This document shows, in pieces, positions 10,292 through 19,163 of a stretch of DNA of 64,000 nucleotides (positions are counted from its first letter, which is position 1; each line of letters begins with the position of its first letter). A program made the position numbers and the translations under genes. The notes beneath the pieces are model-generated. The model was not told where the DNA came from. It did no database searches and saw only the letters and a program-made list of their open reading frames with translations. Origin of the DNA: Streptomyces macrolidinus (GTDB taxonomy: Bacteria > Actinomycetota > Actinomycetes > Streptomycetales > Streptomycetaceae); NCBI RefSeq assembly GCF_023887685.1, contig NZ_JAMWMR010000001.1:396642-460641 (forward strand), given 5' to 3'.

Positions 10292-11323
10292 ATGACCGGA
10301 GCATCCTCATCAGGGGAAGTACGGGCCGCGCCGATGCACCACGACGAGCCCCGCGCGGCCAAGCTGCTCAAGAGAATCGTGATCACGATCGTGGTCGCGG
10401 GCGGCATGTATGTGCTGACCAACGTCCTGGACCAGGACAAGAACCAGATCTGGCAGCTCACGGTGTCCGTCGTCCTGGGCGGCGCGGCACTGATCATCCA
10501 GTACCTCGTGGAGTTCGAGGAGCGGCTGGAGGCCATGGAGGACGGCCAGAAGAAGCGCATCCGGGAGATGAGGGACCGCCTCGGCATCCACCACCGGGAC
10601 ATGCTCGCGGTGGTCGACGACCGCTTCGCCAAGATCAACGACGCGACGGAGCTGTTCAGCCAGGTGGACCGCTCGGTGCTCCGCTCCGACGGGGTGACCC
10701 GGCTGGCCCGTAAGTACACCCAGGTCGGCGAGCACGGCTCGGAGATCGTGAAGACCTTCGCCCAGGAGGAGATCGCGCGTCTCGCCTCCCTGATGGAGAG
10801 CCTCAGCAACGGTACGGCGGACTGTCCGGGCGAGAACCACGAGTGGCTGATAGACCTCACCACGTGCGCGAAGCGGACGCTCTACGCCACCAGCACCGAT
10901 GTCGACCGGGACTTCTGGTCCAGCGAGCCCGCCAAGCGCTATCTCGCCGCGCAGGGGGACGCGATCAAGAAGCGCCAGGTGGACGTGCGGCGGCTGTTCC
11001 TCGTGGAGCGGCCGGAGGACGTCACGGAGAGCCTGGAGGCGATCTGCCGGATCCAGCGCAGTTTCGGCATCGACGCGCGGATCGCGGTCCGCGAGCTGCT
11101 GGAACCGAGCGCCCAGGTCACCCCGTTGAACGACTTCATCATCTTCGACGGCGAGCTGTGCTACGAGACCGAGCCGGACGTCCGGGTCGTACCCGCCAAG
11201 ACCACGCTGAAGATGAAGCGGGACCACGTGGAGGAGCGGATCAACCGCTTCAACGTCCTCTGGGCGGCCAGCGACCCCGCCGACCCCGACGCCGAGCCGG
11301 AACCCGCCACCGCGTCCGGCTGA
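10292..11323 (+). CDS. Membrane-anchored coiled-coil protein at the end of the SCO2525-2521 block
   Basis: A 343-residue protein with two membrane helices close together (about residues 29-46 and 54-73), so both termini are probably cytoplasmic. A charged coiled coil follows (about 74-115), then a globular domain containing TLYATSTDVDRDFW and RRLFLVERPED, which reminds me of regulatory domains linked to phospholipase-D-like folds, although no HKD motif is present. The ATG at 10292 follows a GGGGGAGG stretch. It could anchor the variant P-loop ATPase complex at the membrane; this is inferred from co-localisation only. Confidence 0.7.
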   Translation: MTGASSSGEVRAAPMHHDEPRAAKLLKRIVITIVVAGGMYVLTNVLDQDKNQIWQLTVSVVLGGAALIIQYLVEFEERLEAMEDGQKKRIREMRDRLGIHHRDMLAVVDDRFAKINDATELFSQVDRSVLRSDGVTRLARKYTQVGEHGSEIVKTFAQEEIARLASLMESLSNGTADCPGENHEWLIDLTTCAKRTLYATSTDVDRDFWSSEPAKRYLAAQGDAIKKRQVDVRRLFLVERPEDVTESLEAICRIQRSFGIDARIAVRELLEPSAQVTPLNDFIIFDGELCYETEPDVRVVPAKTTLKMKRDHVEERINRFNVLWAASDPADPDAEPEPATASG

Positions 11324-11343
11324 CCGGGCCCGTCGCTACGCGC

Positions 11344-11535
11344 ACCTCACACGTTGCGGCGGTCCACGACGACGGCCTGTCGAACACAGAGATCGCCGCC
11401 GAGCTGTACATCAGCGTGGCCACGGCGAAGACATACCTGACCCGCCTCCTCACCAAGCTGAACGCGAGAGACCGCGTCCACCTGGTGATCATCGCGTACG
11501 AGGCGGGGCTGGTGTCGGTCGGACAGCGCTCATGA
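11344..11535 (+). pseudogene. Relic of a LuxR/NarL-type response regulator (DNA-binding domain only)
   Basis: An open stretch reads as the C-terminal HTH of a NarL/LuxR regulator: DGLSNTEIAAELYISVATAK, then TYLTRLLTKLNARDRV and a typical tail. The receiver domain and the usual LTxREREV lead-in are missing, and no start codon or ribosome binding site precedes it. It begins about 20 nt after the upstream gene's stop. It looks like the 3' remnant of a deleted regulator gene. Confidence 0.8.
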
Positions 11536-11557
11536 CGGGGGCCCGGCCGGCGTAGGC

Positions 11558-11563
11558 GAGAAT
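11558..11563 (+). promoter_or_regulatory. -10-like hexamer, probable leaderless promoter of recO
   Basis: GAGAAT ends six bases before the recO ATG at 11570 and no Shine-Dalgarno sequence lies between them. Confidence 0.45.
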
Positions 11564-11569
11564 GGGTCC

Positions 11570-12316
11570 ATGAGTCTGTTCCGCGACGACGGCATCGTGC
11601 TGCGCACCCAGAAGCTGGGTGAGGCGGACCGGATCATCACGCTGCTCACGCGTGGGCACGGGCGGGTGCGGGCCGTGGCGCGCGGGGTGCGGCGGACCAA
11701 GTCGAAGTTCGGGGCCCGGCTGGAGCCCTTCTCCCATGTCGACGTGCAGTTCTTCGCGCGCGGCAGTGAGCTGGTGGGGCGCGGGCTGCCGCTGTGCACG
11801 CAGAGCGAGACCATAGCCCCCTACGGCGGCGGCATCGTGACCGACTACGCCCGCTACACCGCCGGGACCGCCATGCTGGAGACCGCCGAGCGGTTCACCG
11901 ACCACGAGGGGGAACCGGCGGTCCAGCAGTATCTGCTGCTCGTCGGCGGGCTGCGGACGCTCGCCCGCGGTGAGCACGCGCCGCATCTCGTCCTCGACGC
12001 CTTCCTGCTGCGCTCCCTCGCCGTCAACGGCTACGCGCCCAGCTTCGGCGACTGCGCGAAGTGCGGCATGCCGGGCCCCAACCGGTTCTTCTCCGTCGGG
12101 TCCGGCGGCTCCGTGTGCGGCGACTGCCGGGTGCCCGGCAGCGTCGTACCCTCCCCCCAGGCCCTCGAACTGCTCGGCGCGCTGCTGACGGGCGACTGGG
12201 CGACCGCGGACGCGTGCGAGCCGCGGTACGTGCGGGAGGGCAGCGGGCTGGTGTCCGCCTATCTGCACTGGCATCTGGAACGCGGGCTGCGCTCGCTACG
12301 GTACGTAGAGAAGTAG
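11570..12316 (+). CDS. recO: DNA repair protein RecO
   Basis: 248 residues with the RecO OB-fold N-terminus (MSLFRDDGIVLRTQKLGEAD) and a C-terminal four-Cys zinc site (CAKC and CGDC, near residues 163 and 184). RecO loads RecA onto SSB-coated DNA with RecR in the RecFOR gap-repair pathway. It is followed 24 nt later by uppS, the usual actinobacterial pairing. The start directly follows a -10-like hexamer, so the mRNA is probably leaderless. Confidence 0.96.
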   Translation: MSLFRDDGIVLRTQKLGEADRIITLLTRGHGRVRAVARGVRRTKSKFGARLEPFSHVDVQFFARGSELVGRGLPLCTQSETIAPYGGGIVTDYARYTAGTAMLETAERFTDHEGEPAVQQYLLLVGGLRTLARGEHAPHLVLDAFLLRSLAVNGYAPSFGDCAKCGMPGPNRFFSVGSGGSVCGDCRVPGSVVPSPQALELLGALLTGDWATADACEPRYVREGSGLVSAYLHWHLERGLRSLRYVEK

Positions 12317-12340
12317 GCACGGAAGAGGAGACGAGAGCAC

Positions 12341-13186
12341 ATGGCCGTACGCGGGATCCTGGGGCGGCAGCGCCGCGAGTACAGCACGCCGGAGCCGCAC
12401 CCGTCCGGGGCCCGTCCGCCGAAGCTCCCCGGCGAGCTGATCCCGAAGCACGTGGCGATCGTCATGGACGGGAACGGCCGGTGGGCCAAGGAGCGCGGGC
12501 TGCCGCGCACCGAGGGGCACAAGGTCGGCGCCGAGCGTGTCGTGGACGTGTTGCAGGGCGCGATCGAGATGGGCGTCGGGAACATCTCGCTGTACGCCTT
12601 CTCCACCGAGAACTGGCGGCGCTCCCCGGACGAGGTGCGCTTCCTGATGAACTTCAACCGCGACTTCATCCGCAAGTCCCGCGACCAGCTCGACGCGCTC
12701 GGTATCCGGGTGCGCTGGGTGGGCCGGATGCCCAAGCTGTGGAAGTCGGTCGCCAAGGAACTCCAGGTCGCCCAGGAGCAGACCAAGGACAACGACAAGC
12801 TCACGCTCTACTTCTGCATGAACTACGGCGGCCGTGCCGAGATCGCGGACGCGGCGCAGGCCATGGCGGAGGACGTGAAGGCGGGCAGGCTCGACCCGTC
12901 GAAGGTCACGGAGAAGACCTTCGCGAAGTACATGTACTACCCGGACATGCCGGACGTGGACATGTTCCTGCGGCCGAGCGGCGAGCAGCGCACCTCCAAC
13001 TACCTGATCTGGCAGAGCGCGTACGCCGAGCTGGTGTTCCAGGACGTGCTGTGGCCCGACTTCGACCGGCGTGACCTGTGGCGCGCGTGCCTGGAGTTCG
13101 CCTCCCGTGACCGCCGCTTCGGCGGAGCCGTCCCGAACGAGCAACTGCTCGCCATGGAGAGCGAGTTGAGGGGCGAGCGGGAGTAA
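12341..13186 (+). CDS. uppS: Isoprenyl transferase (undecaprenyl/decaprenyl diphosphate synthase type)
   Basis: A cis-prenyltransferase of 281 residues that extends farnesyl diphosphate with isopentenyl diphosphate to the lipid carrier used for peptidoglycan and glycan assembly. The diagnostic [10 protein letters not shown] motif lies near residue 42, with the EHNxxF-equivalent and the C-terminal [15 protein letters not shown] and FQDVLWPDF signatures. About 30 extra N-terminal residues precede the domain, as in other actinomycetes. GAAGAGGAGA gives the ribosome site. It is probably co-transcribed with recO. Confidence 0.96.
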   Translation: MAVRGILGRQRREYSTPEPHPSGARPPKLPGELIPKHVAIVMDGNGRWAKERGLPRTEGHKVGAERVVDVLQGAIEMGVGNISLYAFSTENWRRSPDEVRFLMNFNRDFIRKSRDQLDALGIRVRWVGRMPKLWKSVAKELQVAQEQTKDNDKLTLYFCMNYGGRAEIADAAQAMAEDVKAGRLDPSKVTEKTFAKYMYYPDMPDVDMFLRPSGEQRTSNYLIWQSAYAELVFQDVLWPDFDRRDLWRACLEFASRDRRFGGAVPNEQLLAMESELRGERE

Positions 13187-13257
13187 CCCGCTGGTCCGCG
13201 CCGTCAGCGCTGCCCTACGATCACGGCTCGTCACAGCGGAAGAACCGTGGAGGGGCC

Positions 13258-13794
13258 GTGATCGAGCAGCCTGTGGGGCAGCGCGAGGAAGTCGTGCTGG
13301 AGTACGAGTACCAGCAGCAGGAGATGACGGACGCGCTCCGGGCGGTGCTGCGCAAACGGGGTGGGTCCGGCTTCCTCTACCACCCCGTCTTCCTGGTGTG
13401 CGCCGGGCTGTTCGGGGCGGCACTGCTGGTGCTCGGCATATGCGTCGACGACGGCGCGTGGTTCGCCTTCGGGGTGATGTTCCTCGTCTGGCCGGTGCTG
13501 ATGTCCCGCGTGCCCCATATGTCGGGCCGCCAGACGCTGCGGGCGAACCAGCACCACGGCCCGATGCGGGTGACCATCGCGAACGAGGGTGTGCGGGTGG
13601 TGAGCGCGCACATCGATACGCGTATGGGGTGGGCGAACTACGGCAGTTACGCCGAGACCGAGCACTGCTTCCTGCTCCGCAGCCCCGACCGGGCCGGCGT
13701 CTGCGCGCTCGTCCTGGTCAAGAGGGGTGCGCGGAGCCAGGAGGACGTGGACAGGCTGCGTGCCCTTCTGGACCGCCGCCTGCCCCGCGTCTGA
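13258..13794 (+). CDS. YcxB-like membrane protein
   Basis: A 178-residue protein with two membrane helices (about 42-62 and 66-83) and a C-terminal cytoplasmic domain containing GWANYGSYAETEHCFLL, the pattern of YcxB-family proteins. The function of the family is unknown. The GTG start has GGAGGGG seven bases upstream. Its last codons are duplicated just after the stop (see the 17-bp tandem repeat). It is convergent with zur. Confidence 0.7.
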   Translation: MIEQPVGQREEVVLEYEYQQQEMTDALRAVLRKRGGSGFLYHPVFLVCAGLFGAALLVLGICVDDGAWFAFGVMFLVWPVLMSRVPHMSGRQTLRANQHHGPMRVTIANEGVRVVSAHIDTRMGWANYGSYAETEHCFLLRSPDRAGVCALVLVKRGARSQEDVDRLRALLDRRLPRV

Positions 13795-13813
13795 TCCTGC
13801 CCCGCGTCTGATC
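13780..13813 (+). repeat. 17-bp tandem duplication across the stop of the YcxB-like gene
   Basis: CTGCCCCGCGTCTGATC occurs twice head to tail. The first copy includes the gene's stop codon, so the second copy is untranslated: a recent-looking slippage event. Confidence 0.9.
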
Positions 13814-13834
13814 CTGCTCAGTCGCTCGGCCTGC

Positions 13835-14257
13835 TCAGTCCTCGGCCGCGGTCCGCGCGCACTCCGCGCACGTGCCGAAGATCTCCACCGTGTGCGCCAC
13901 GTTGACGTAGCCGTGCTCCGTGGCGATCGCCTCGGCCCACTTCTCGACGGCCGGGCCCTCGACCTCGACCGCCTTGCCGCACATGCGGCAGACCAGGTGG
14001 TGGTGGTGTTCGCCGGTCGAGCAGCGGCGGTAGACCGACTCACCGTCGGAGGTGCGCAGGACGTCGACCTCGCCCGCGTCGGCGAGGGACTGCAACGTGC
14101 GGTAGACCGTGGTGAGTCCGACCGAGTCGCCCTTGTGCTTGAGCATGTCGTGGAGTTCCTGCGCGCTGCGGAATTCGTCGACCTCGTCGAGCGCCGCCGC
14201 TACGGCGGCACGCTGGCGGGTGGATCGTCCCCGTACGGGCGGGCCGGCGGTCGTCAC
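13835..14257 (-). CDS. zur: Zinc uptake regulator Zur (Fur family)
   Basis: A 140-residue Fur-family repressor with a winged-helix N-terminal half (HDMLKHKGDSVGLTTVYRTL) and a C-terminal metal domain: EHHHHLVCRMC, then the second Cys pair CAEC near the end. Genomic context makes it Zur rather than Fur, because it is followed in the same direction of the locus by znuB, znuC and znuA genes. The start is the GTG at 14257 with AAGGAGG at ideal spacing. With zinc bound it should repress znuACB through the boxes at 16960-16996. Confidence 0.93.
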   Translation of the reverse strand: MTTAGPPVRGRSTRQRAAVAAALDEVDEFRSAQELHDMLKHKGDSVGLTTVYRTLQSLADAGEVDVLRTSDGESVYRRCSTGEHHHHLVCRMCGKAVEVEGPAVEKWAEAIATEHGYVNVAHTVEIFGTCAECARTAAED

Positions 14258-14316
14258 CGTTGCCTCCTTGCATATGCGCCTGCCGGGCCATTGTGCCAGC
14301 CCGGCACGGCACATGG

Positions 14317-15219
14317 TCAGACTTCGACCCCGTCGCCCGCACTCCGCGTGGCCGGAATCGTGCACTCCGCCGGGTCCCCGTCGCCCTGCGCCGCGGCGGC
14401 TGCTCGGGCGCGGCGGCGGGCCAGCGGTGCGGCGAGCGCGGTCAGGGCGATGAACGCGGCGATCGTCATCAGCACGATCGTCGCGCCGGGCGGCACGTCC
14501 TGGTAGTACGACGTGATCGTGCCGCTGAGGGTGACGGTCACGCCGAGGGCGACCGAGATCGCGAAGGTGGCCGCGAAGCTGCGGCTGAGCTGCTGCGCCG
14601 CCGCCACCGGGACCACCATCAGGGCGGACACCAGCAGCAGACCGACCACCCGCATCGCGACCGTCACGGTCACCGCCGCGGTGACCGCCGTCAGCAGGTT
14701 CAGCGCCCGCACCGGCAGCCCCGTCACCCGCGCGAACTCCTCGTCCTGGCTGACGGCGAAGAGCTGGCGACGCAGACCGACGGTGACGAGGACCACGAAG
14801 GCCGCCAGCAGACAGATCGCGACGACGTCCGACGGCGACACCGTGGACAGCGAGCCGAACAGGTACGACATCAGGTTCGCGTTCGAGCCGCCCGGCGCGA
14901 GGTTGGTGAACATCACGCCGCCGGCCATACCGCCGTAGAAGAGCATCGCGAGGGCGATGTCGCCGCGCGCCCTGCCGTACCAGCGGATCAGCTCCATCAG
15001 TACGGCACCGAGGACGGAGACGGCCGTCGCCATCCACACCGGGGAGGTGTTCAGCAGGAAGCCGAGGCCGACGCCGGTCATCGCCACATGGCCGATGCCG
15101 TCGCCCATCAGGGCCTGGCGGCGCTGCACGAGGTAGACGCCGATGGCGGGGGCGGTGATGCCGACCAGCACGGCGGCGAGCAGGGCCCGCTGCATCAGGG
15201 CGTAGTTCAGGAAGTCCAT
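14317..15219 (-). CDS. znuB: Zinc ABC transporter permease
   Basis: A 300-residue integral membrane protein with eight or so hydrophobic segments, matching the ABC-3 (ZnuB/MntB) family: MQRALLAAVLVGITAPAIG at the N-terminus and VGLLLVSALMVVPVAAAQQL in the conserved coupling region. Its ATG overlaps the znuC stop by one base (TGATG), so the two are translationally coupled. The C-terminal tail is Ala/Arg-rich and poorly conserved-looking. Order on the minus strand is znuA-znuC-znuB-zur. Confidence 0.93.
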   Translation of the reverse strand: MDFLNYALMQRALLAAVLVGITAPAIGVYLVQRRQALMGDGIGHVAMTGVGLGFLLNTSPVWMATAVSVLGAVLMELIRWYGRARGDIALAMLFYGGMAGGVMFTNLAPGGSNANLMSYLFGSLSTVSPSDVVAICLLAAFVVLVTVGLRRQLFAVSQDEEFARVTGLPVRALNLLTAVTAAVTVTVAMRVVGLLLVSALMVVPVAAAQQLSRSFAATFAISVALGVTVTLSGTITSYYQDVPPGATIVLMTIAAFIALTALAAPLARRRARAAAAAQGDGDPAECTIPATRSAGDGVEV

Positions 15220-15986
15220 CAGCTCAGCAGTCCCGTCCGGATCGAATCGGTGCCCGCGGTGTCATGCGGGTGGACATGGTCGTGGCCGGGCAGGGCGTGC
15301 TGGCCCACGGCCTTCGGAGGCGGGCCGTCGTGCAGGACGCAGCCGTCGCGCAGGACGACCGCGCGGTCGATCAGCGGCTCCAGCGGGCCCAGCTCGTGCA
15401 GCACCAGCAGGACGGTCACCCCGGCCGCCACCTGGCCCCGCAGGGTCGCCGCGAGGACCTCCTGGCTCGCCAGGTCGACGCCCGCCATCGGCTCGTCCAT
15501 GATCAGCAGCTCGGGTTCGGAGGCGAGCGCGCGGGCGATCAGTACGCGTTGGTGCTGGCCGCCGGACAGGGCGTCCACCGAGTCCTTGGCCCGGTCGGCC
15601 ATCCCGACCTGCTCCAGGGCCGCGCGTACGGCGTCGTGGTCGGCCTTGCGCAGCACGCCGAACCGGGCGCGCGAGAGGCGGCCGGTGGAGACGACCTCGG
15701 TCACCGTGGCGGGCACCCCGCCCGCCGCGGTCGTGCGCTGCGGTACGTACCCCACGCGCCGCCAGTCGCGGAAGCGGCGCCGCGGCGTGCCGAACAGCTC
15801 GATCTCGCCGCCGCTCAGCGGCACCTGGCCGATGATGCTGCGGATCGCGGTCGACTTGCCCGAGCCGTTCGCGCCGAGCAGCGCGACGACCTCCCCGCGG
15901 CGCACCGTGAGGTCGATGCCGCGCAGGACGGGGCGCGAGCCGAGGTCGGCGCGTACGCCCCGCAGGCGTATGACGGACTCTCCCAT
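15219..15986 (-). CDS. znuC: Zinc ABC transporter ATP-binding protein
   Basis: A 255-residue ABC ATPase: Walker A GANGSGKST near residue 40, signature LSGGQHQRV, Walker B LLIMDEPMAGVD and the switch His in LLVLHELG. The C-terminal His-rich tail (HALPGHDHVHPHD) could hold zinc, as in other ZnuC proteins. I chose the ATG at 15986 because GGAGG sits five bases upstream, although in-frame starts exist at 15998 and 16007. It energises ZnuB for import of zinc delivered by ZnuA. Confidence 0.93.
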   Translation of the reverse strand: MGESVIRLRGVRADLGSRPVLRGIDLTVRRGEVVALLGANGSGKSTAIRSIIGQVPLSGGEIELFGTPRRRFRDWRRVGYVPQRTTAAGGVPATVTEVVSTGRLSRARFGVLRKADHDAVRAALEQVGMADRAKDSVDALSGGQHQRVLIARALASEPELLIMDEPMAGVDLASQEVLAATLRGQVAAGVTVLLVLHELGPLEPLIDRAVVLRDGCVLHDGPPPKAVGQHALPGHDHVHPHDTAGTDSIRTGLLS

Positions 15987-16003
15987 GGTGTCCTCCATGA
16001 CGA

Positions 16004-16960
16004 TCACTTGGCTCCCAGGGCGGTCTGCAGTGCCGTGAGGTTGGCCTCCATGACCTCGAAGTAGTCGCTGCCGCGGGACCGGCCCTTGACGATGCCCTCG
16101 ATCGGGTCGAGGACGTCCGTGCGCAGATGCGTGTCGCGGGCGAGGGTCTTCGCGGCCTTGTTGCTGACGAGCGTCTCGTAGAAGATCGTGGAGACGCCGT
16201 CGGCCTTCGCCATCGTCTCCAGGTCCCTGATGCGGGAGGTGCTGGGCTCGGACTCCGGGTCCAGACCGCTGATGGCCTCCTGGGTGAGGCCGTAGCGCTC
16301 GGCGAGGTAGCCGAAGGAGGCGTGCGTGGTGATGAAGACCTTGCTCTTGGTGTTCTTCAGTCCCTGCTCGAACCGGGTGTCGAGGGCGTCGAGCTTCTTG
16401 ACGAGTGCGTCGGTGTTCTTGCGGTACGCGTCCGCGTGCTTCGGGTCGGCCTTCTCGAAGGCCTTGCCGACGCCCCGGGCGACCTCGGCGTAGCGCACCG
16501 GGTCGAGCCAGATGTGGAGGTCCTCGGCCTGGGAGTGCTCGTGCTCGTGGTCATGGGCCGCCGCATGGCCGCCCACCTCCGTGCCGTGGTCCTCCAGCGT
16601 GGTCAGCGAGGCGGCGTCGATCTTCGTCTTGACTCCGGACTGGGCCACCGTGTCGTCGACGGAGGGCTGGAGCCCCTTGAGGTAGAGCACGGCGTCGGAC
16701 TCCTCGAGTCCTACGGCCTGCCTGGCGCTGATCTCCAGCTCGTGCGGCTCCTGGCCGGGCTGGGCGAGACTGGTGACGTGGACGTACCGACCGCCGATCT
16801 GCTCGGCGAGGAACGCCATCGGGTAGAAGGACGCGACGACGTCGAACTTGCCGCTGCGGTGCGCGCCCGTGTCGGAGGAACAGGCGGTGAGGGCCCCGAG
16901 GCCCAGCGCGGTGGCCACCGCGAGAGCGGTGCCGGGTATGAGGCGTCGACGTACGTTCAT
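16004..16960 (-). CDS. znuA: Zinc-binding lipoprotein of the zinc ABC transporter
   Basis: An approximately 318-residue cluster A-I substrate-binding protein. A lipoprotein signal ends in the lipobox LTAC near residue 27. Metal ligands expected for ZnuA include the His in QEPHELE and the His of the segment THASFGYLAERYG. A His-rich loop, AAAHDHEHEHSQ, typical of zinc binders, lies in between. The ATG at 16960 is used; an in-frame ATG three codons further upstream (16969) is possible. Candidate Zur boxes overlap and precede the start. It is divergent from glyS. Confidence 0.93.
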   Translation of the reverse strand: MNVRRRLIPGTALAVATALGLGALTACSSDTGAHRSGKFDVVASFYPMAFLAEQIGGRYVHVTSLAQPGQEPHELEISARQAVGLEESDAVLYLKGLQPSVDDTVAQSGVKTKIDAASLTTLEDHGTEVGGHAAAHDHEHEHSQAEDLHIWLDPVRYAEVARGVGKAFEKADPKHADAYRKNTDALVKKLDALDTRFEQGLKNTKSKVFITTHASFGYLAERYGLTQEAISGLDPESEPSTSRIRDLETMAKADGVSTIFYETLVSNKAAKTLARDTHLRTDVLDPIEGIVKGRSRGSDYFEVMEANLTALQTALGAK

Positions 16961-16974
16961 GACACTCATTTTCA
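16960..16974 (-). promoter_or_regulatory. Candidate Zur box overlapping the znuA start
   Basis: On the minus strand it reads TGAAAATGAGTGTCA, a 15-bp imperfect palindrome close to the actinobacterial Zur pattern TGAAAATNNTTTTCA (from memory). Repressor bound here would cover the znuA start. Confidence 0.6.
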
Positions 16975-16981
16975 ACAAACA

Positions 16982-16996
16982 TGGAAACCGTTGTCA
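16982..16996 (-). promoter_or_regulatory. Second candidate Zur box upstream of znuA
   Basis: The plus-strand sequence TGGAAACCGTTGTCA is a 15-bp imperfect palindrome (TG-AAAC-GTT-CA) 22 bp from the centre of the first box, which is two helical turns. Confidence 0.45.
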
Positions 16997-17158
16997 ACAA
17001 GCTTCCCGTCGCCGACCCCGCGAGGACCCGCTGTCCGCCCCCGGCGCCCCACCGATTTGATTGAAGGGGAGTCCCCGCCGGTAACCTGAAGCATTCGCTC
17101 TGAAGCAATGCTCTTCAGCAGTCGCTTCGTCGCCCGTCGTCGTAATGAAGAGAGCACC

Positions 17159-18541
17159 GTGGCCGCCGACAAGATCGACACCATCGTCAGCCTGAGCAAG
17201 CGCCGTGGCTTCGTATTCCCGTGCAGCGAGATCTACGGCGGTCAGCGCGCCGCCTGGGACTACGGACCGCTGGGTGTCGAGCTCAAGGAGAACCTCAAGC
17301 GCCAGTGGTGGCGCTACATGGTGACGTCGCGCGAGGACGTCGTCGGTATCGACTCGTCGGTGATCCTGGCGACCGAGGTCTGGCAGGCCTCCGGTCACGT
17401 CGCCACCTTCACCGACCCGCTCACCGAGTGCACCTCCTGTCACAAGCGTTTCCGCGCCGACCACCTGGAGGAGGCCTACGAGGCCAAGCACAACCGCCTC
17501 CCGGAGAACGGCCTCGCCGACATCAACTGCCCCAACTGCGGCAACAAGGGCCAGTTCACCGAGCCCAAGCAGTTCTCGGGCCTGCTCGCCACCCACCTCG
17601 GCCCGACGCAGGACAGCGGCTCGATCGCCTACCTGCGCCCCGAGACCGCCCAGGGCATCTTCACCAACTTCGCCCAGGTCCAGCAGACTTCGCGCCGCAA
17701 GCCGCCGTTCGGCATCGCGCAGATGGGCAAGTCCTTCCGCAACGAGATCACGCCCGGCAACTTCATCTTCCGCACCCGCGAGTTCGAGCAGATGGAGATG
17801 GAGTTCTTCGTCAAGCCGGGCGAGGACGAGAAGTGGCAGGAGTACTGGATGCAGGAGCGCTGGAACTGGTACACCGGCCTCGGCCTGCGCGAGGAGAACA
17901 TGCGCTGGTACGAGCACCCGAAGGAGAAGCTCTCCCACTACTCCAAGCGCACCGCCGACATCGAGTACCGCTTCCAGTTCGGCGGCTCGGAGTGGGGTGA
18001 GCTGGAGGGCGTCGCCAACCGCACGGACTACGACCTCTCCGCGCACGCGCAGGGCTCCGGCCAGGACCTCTCCTACTTCGACCAGGAGGCCGGCGAGCGC
18101 TGGACGCCGTACGTCATCGAGCCCGCGGCCGGTGTCGGCCGCGCGATGCTGGCGTTCCTGCTCGACGCCTACGTCGAGGACGAGGCCCCGAACGCCAAGG
18201 GCAAGATGGAGAAGCGCACGGTGCTGCGCCTGGACCACCGCCTGGCGCCGGTGAAGGTCGCGGTGCTGCCGCTGTCCCGCAACCCCGAGCTGTCGCCGAA
18301 GGCCAAGGGCCTGGCCCAGACGCTGCGCACGCACTGGAACATCGAGTTCGACGACGCGGGCGCCATCGGCCGCCGCTACCGCCGCCAGGACGAGATCGGT
18401 ACGCCGTACTGCGTGACGGTCGACTTCGACACCCTGGACGACAACGCCGTGACCGTGCGTGAGCGCGACTCGATGAAGCAGGAGCGTGTCTCCCTCGACC
18501 AGATCGAGGGCTACCTGGCCAGCCGCCTCCTGGGCTGCTGA
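17159..18541 (+). CDS. glyS: Glycyl-tRNA synthetase (eukaryote-like alpha2 type)
   Basis: 460 residues of a class II synthetase of the homodimeric type (IIa), not the bacterial alpha2beta2 type. The N-terminal [18 protein letters not shown], the zinc-ribbon insertion (CTSC and CPNC), motif 2 [19 protein letters not shown] and motif 3 [13 protein letters not shown] are all visible, followed by the anticodon-binding domain. The GTG at 17159 follows GAAGAGAG and gives the usual 460-residue length; an in-frame ATG 17 codons upstream is less likely. Confidence 0.96.
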   Translation: MAADKIDTIVSLSKRRGFVFPCSEIYGGQRAAWDYGPLGVELKENLKRQWWRYMVTSREDVVGIDSSVILATEVWQASGHVATFTDPLTECTSCHKRFRADHLEEAYEAKHNRLPENGLADINCPNCGNKGQFTEPKQFSGLLATHLGPTQDSGSIAYLRPETAQGIFTNFAQVQQTSRRKPPFGIAQMGKSFRNEITPGNFIFRTREFEQMEMEFFVKPGEDEKWQEYWMQERWNWYTGLGLREENMRWYEHPKEKLSHYSKRTADIEYRFQFGGSEWGELEGVANRTDYDLSAHAQGSGQDLSYFDQEAGERWTPYVIEPAAGVGRAMLAFLLDAYVEDEAPNAKGKMEKRTVLRLDHRLAPVKVAVLPLSRNPELSPKAKGLAQTLRTHWNIEFDDAGAIGRRYRRQDEIGTPYCVTVDFDTLDDNAVTVRERDSMKQERVSLDQIEGYLASRLLGC

Positions 18542-18558
18542 GCGGGTACCTGACCGCG

Positions 18559-18601
18559 AACGCCGGGCCGGGCTGGATCACTTCCAGCCCGGCCCGGCGT
18601 T
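18559..18601 (+). terminator. Strong bidirectional hairpin after glyS
   Basis: A perfect 19-bp inverted repeat (arms 18559-18577 and 18583-18601, core CGCCGGGCCGGGCTGG) with a 5-nt loop, between the convergent glyS and VOC-protein genes. Confidence 0.9.
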
Positions 18602-18626
18602 CTGCTGCGCGTGGAGGCTCGTCCGC

Positions 18627-19082
18627 CTACGCCACGCAGAACTCGTTGCCCTCCGGGTCGCGCATGACCCACCAGTGACCCGCCGGGCCCCTGTCCACCT
18701 CTTCGACGCGGGTCGCGCCCAGGGACTCCAGCCGGGCCACCGTGGCATCGCGGGCGTCCGGACCGGCGTGGACGTCGAGATGCAGGCGGTTCTTCCCGCC
18801 CTTGGCCTCGGGCACGTCCTGGAAGAGGATGCGACGACCCCGGCCGATGCCTGTCGCCGCGTCGTACGGGTCGTCGGGGTGCCGTATCGCCGCGAAGCCC
18901 CGGAAGACACGGGTGCCGTTGTGCTCGGCGACCGCCGCCTCGGGAAGCCGGCCCGCCGCCAGCAGCCCGTCGATCAACGCGCTGTTGTCCTCCACCTCGT
19001 ACGCCAGCGCCGCCGCCCAGAAGTCCGCGAGGACAGGGGCGTTGCGGGTGTCGACGACCAACTTCCACTCCAGTGCTGTCAT
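18627..19082 (-). CDS. VOC-superfamily (glyoxalase-like) protein
   Basis: A 151-residue single-domain protein built of two beta-alpha-beta-beta-beta modules: LEWKLVVDTRNAP at the start, RLHLDVHAG and WWVMRDPEGNEFCV at the end. The second half keeps the glyoxalase/bleomycin-resistance type metal positions (His in HLDVH, Glu in GNEF). The substrate is unknown. The ATG at 19082 is preceded by AAAGGG; an in-frame ATG six codons upstream is also possible. Confidence 0.85.
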   Translation of the reverse strand: MTALEWKLVVDTRNAPVLADFWAAALAYEVEDNSALIDGLLAAGRLPEAAVAEHNGTRVFRGFAAIRHPDDPYDAATGIGRGRRILFQDVPEAKGGKNRLHLDVHAGPDARDATVARLESLGATRVEEVDRGPAGHWWVMRDPEGNEFCVA

Positions 19083-19163
19083 ACGGCCCTTTCTACGCAC
19101 TCCCGCTCGCCCCTGTCCCGGGAATCGCTCGACCGATCGTCGCGAGAGCGAGGGCGCGGGTGG

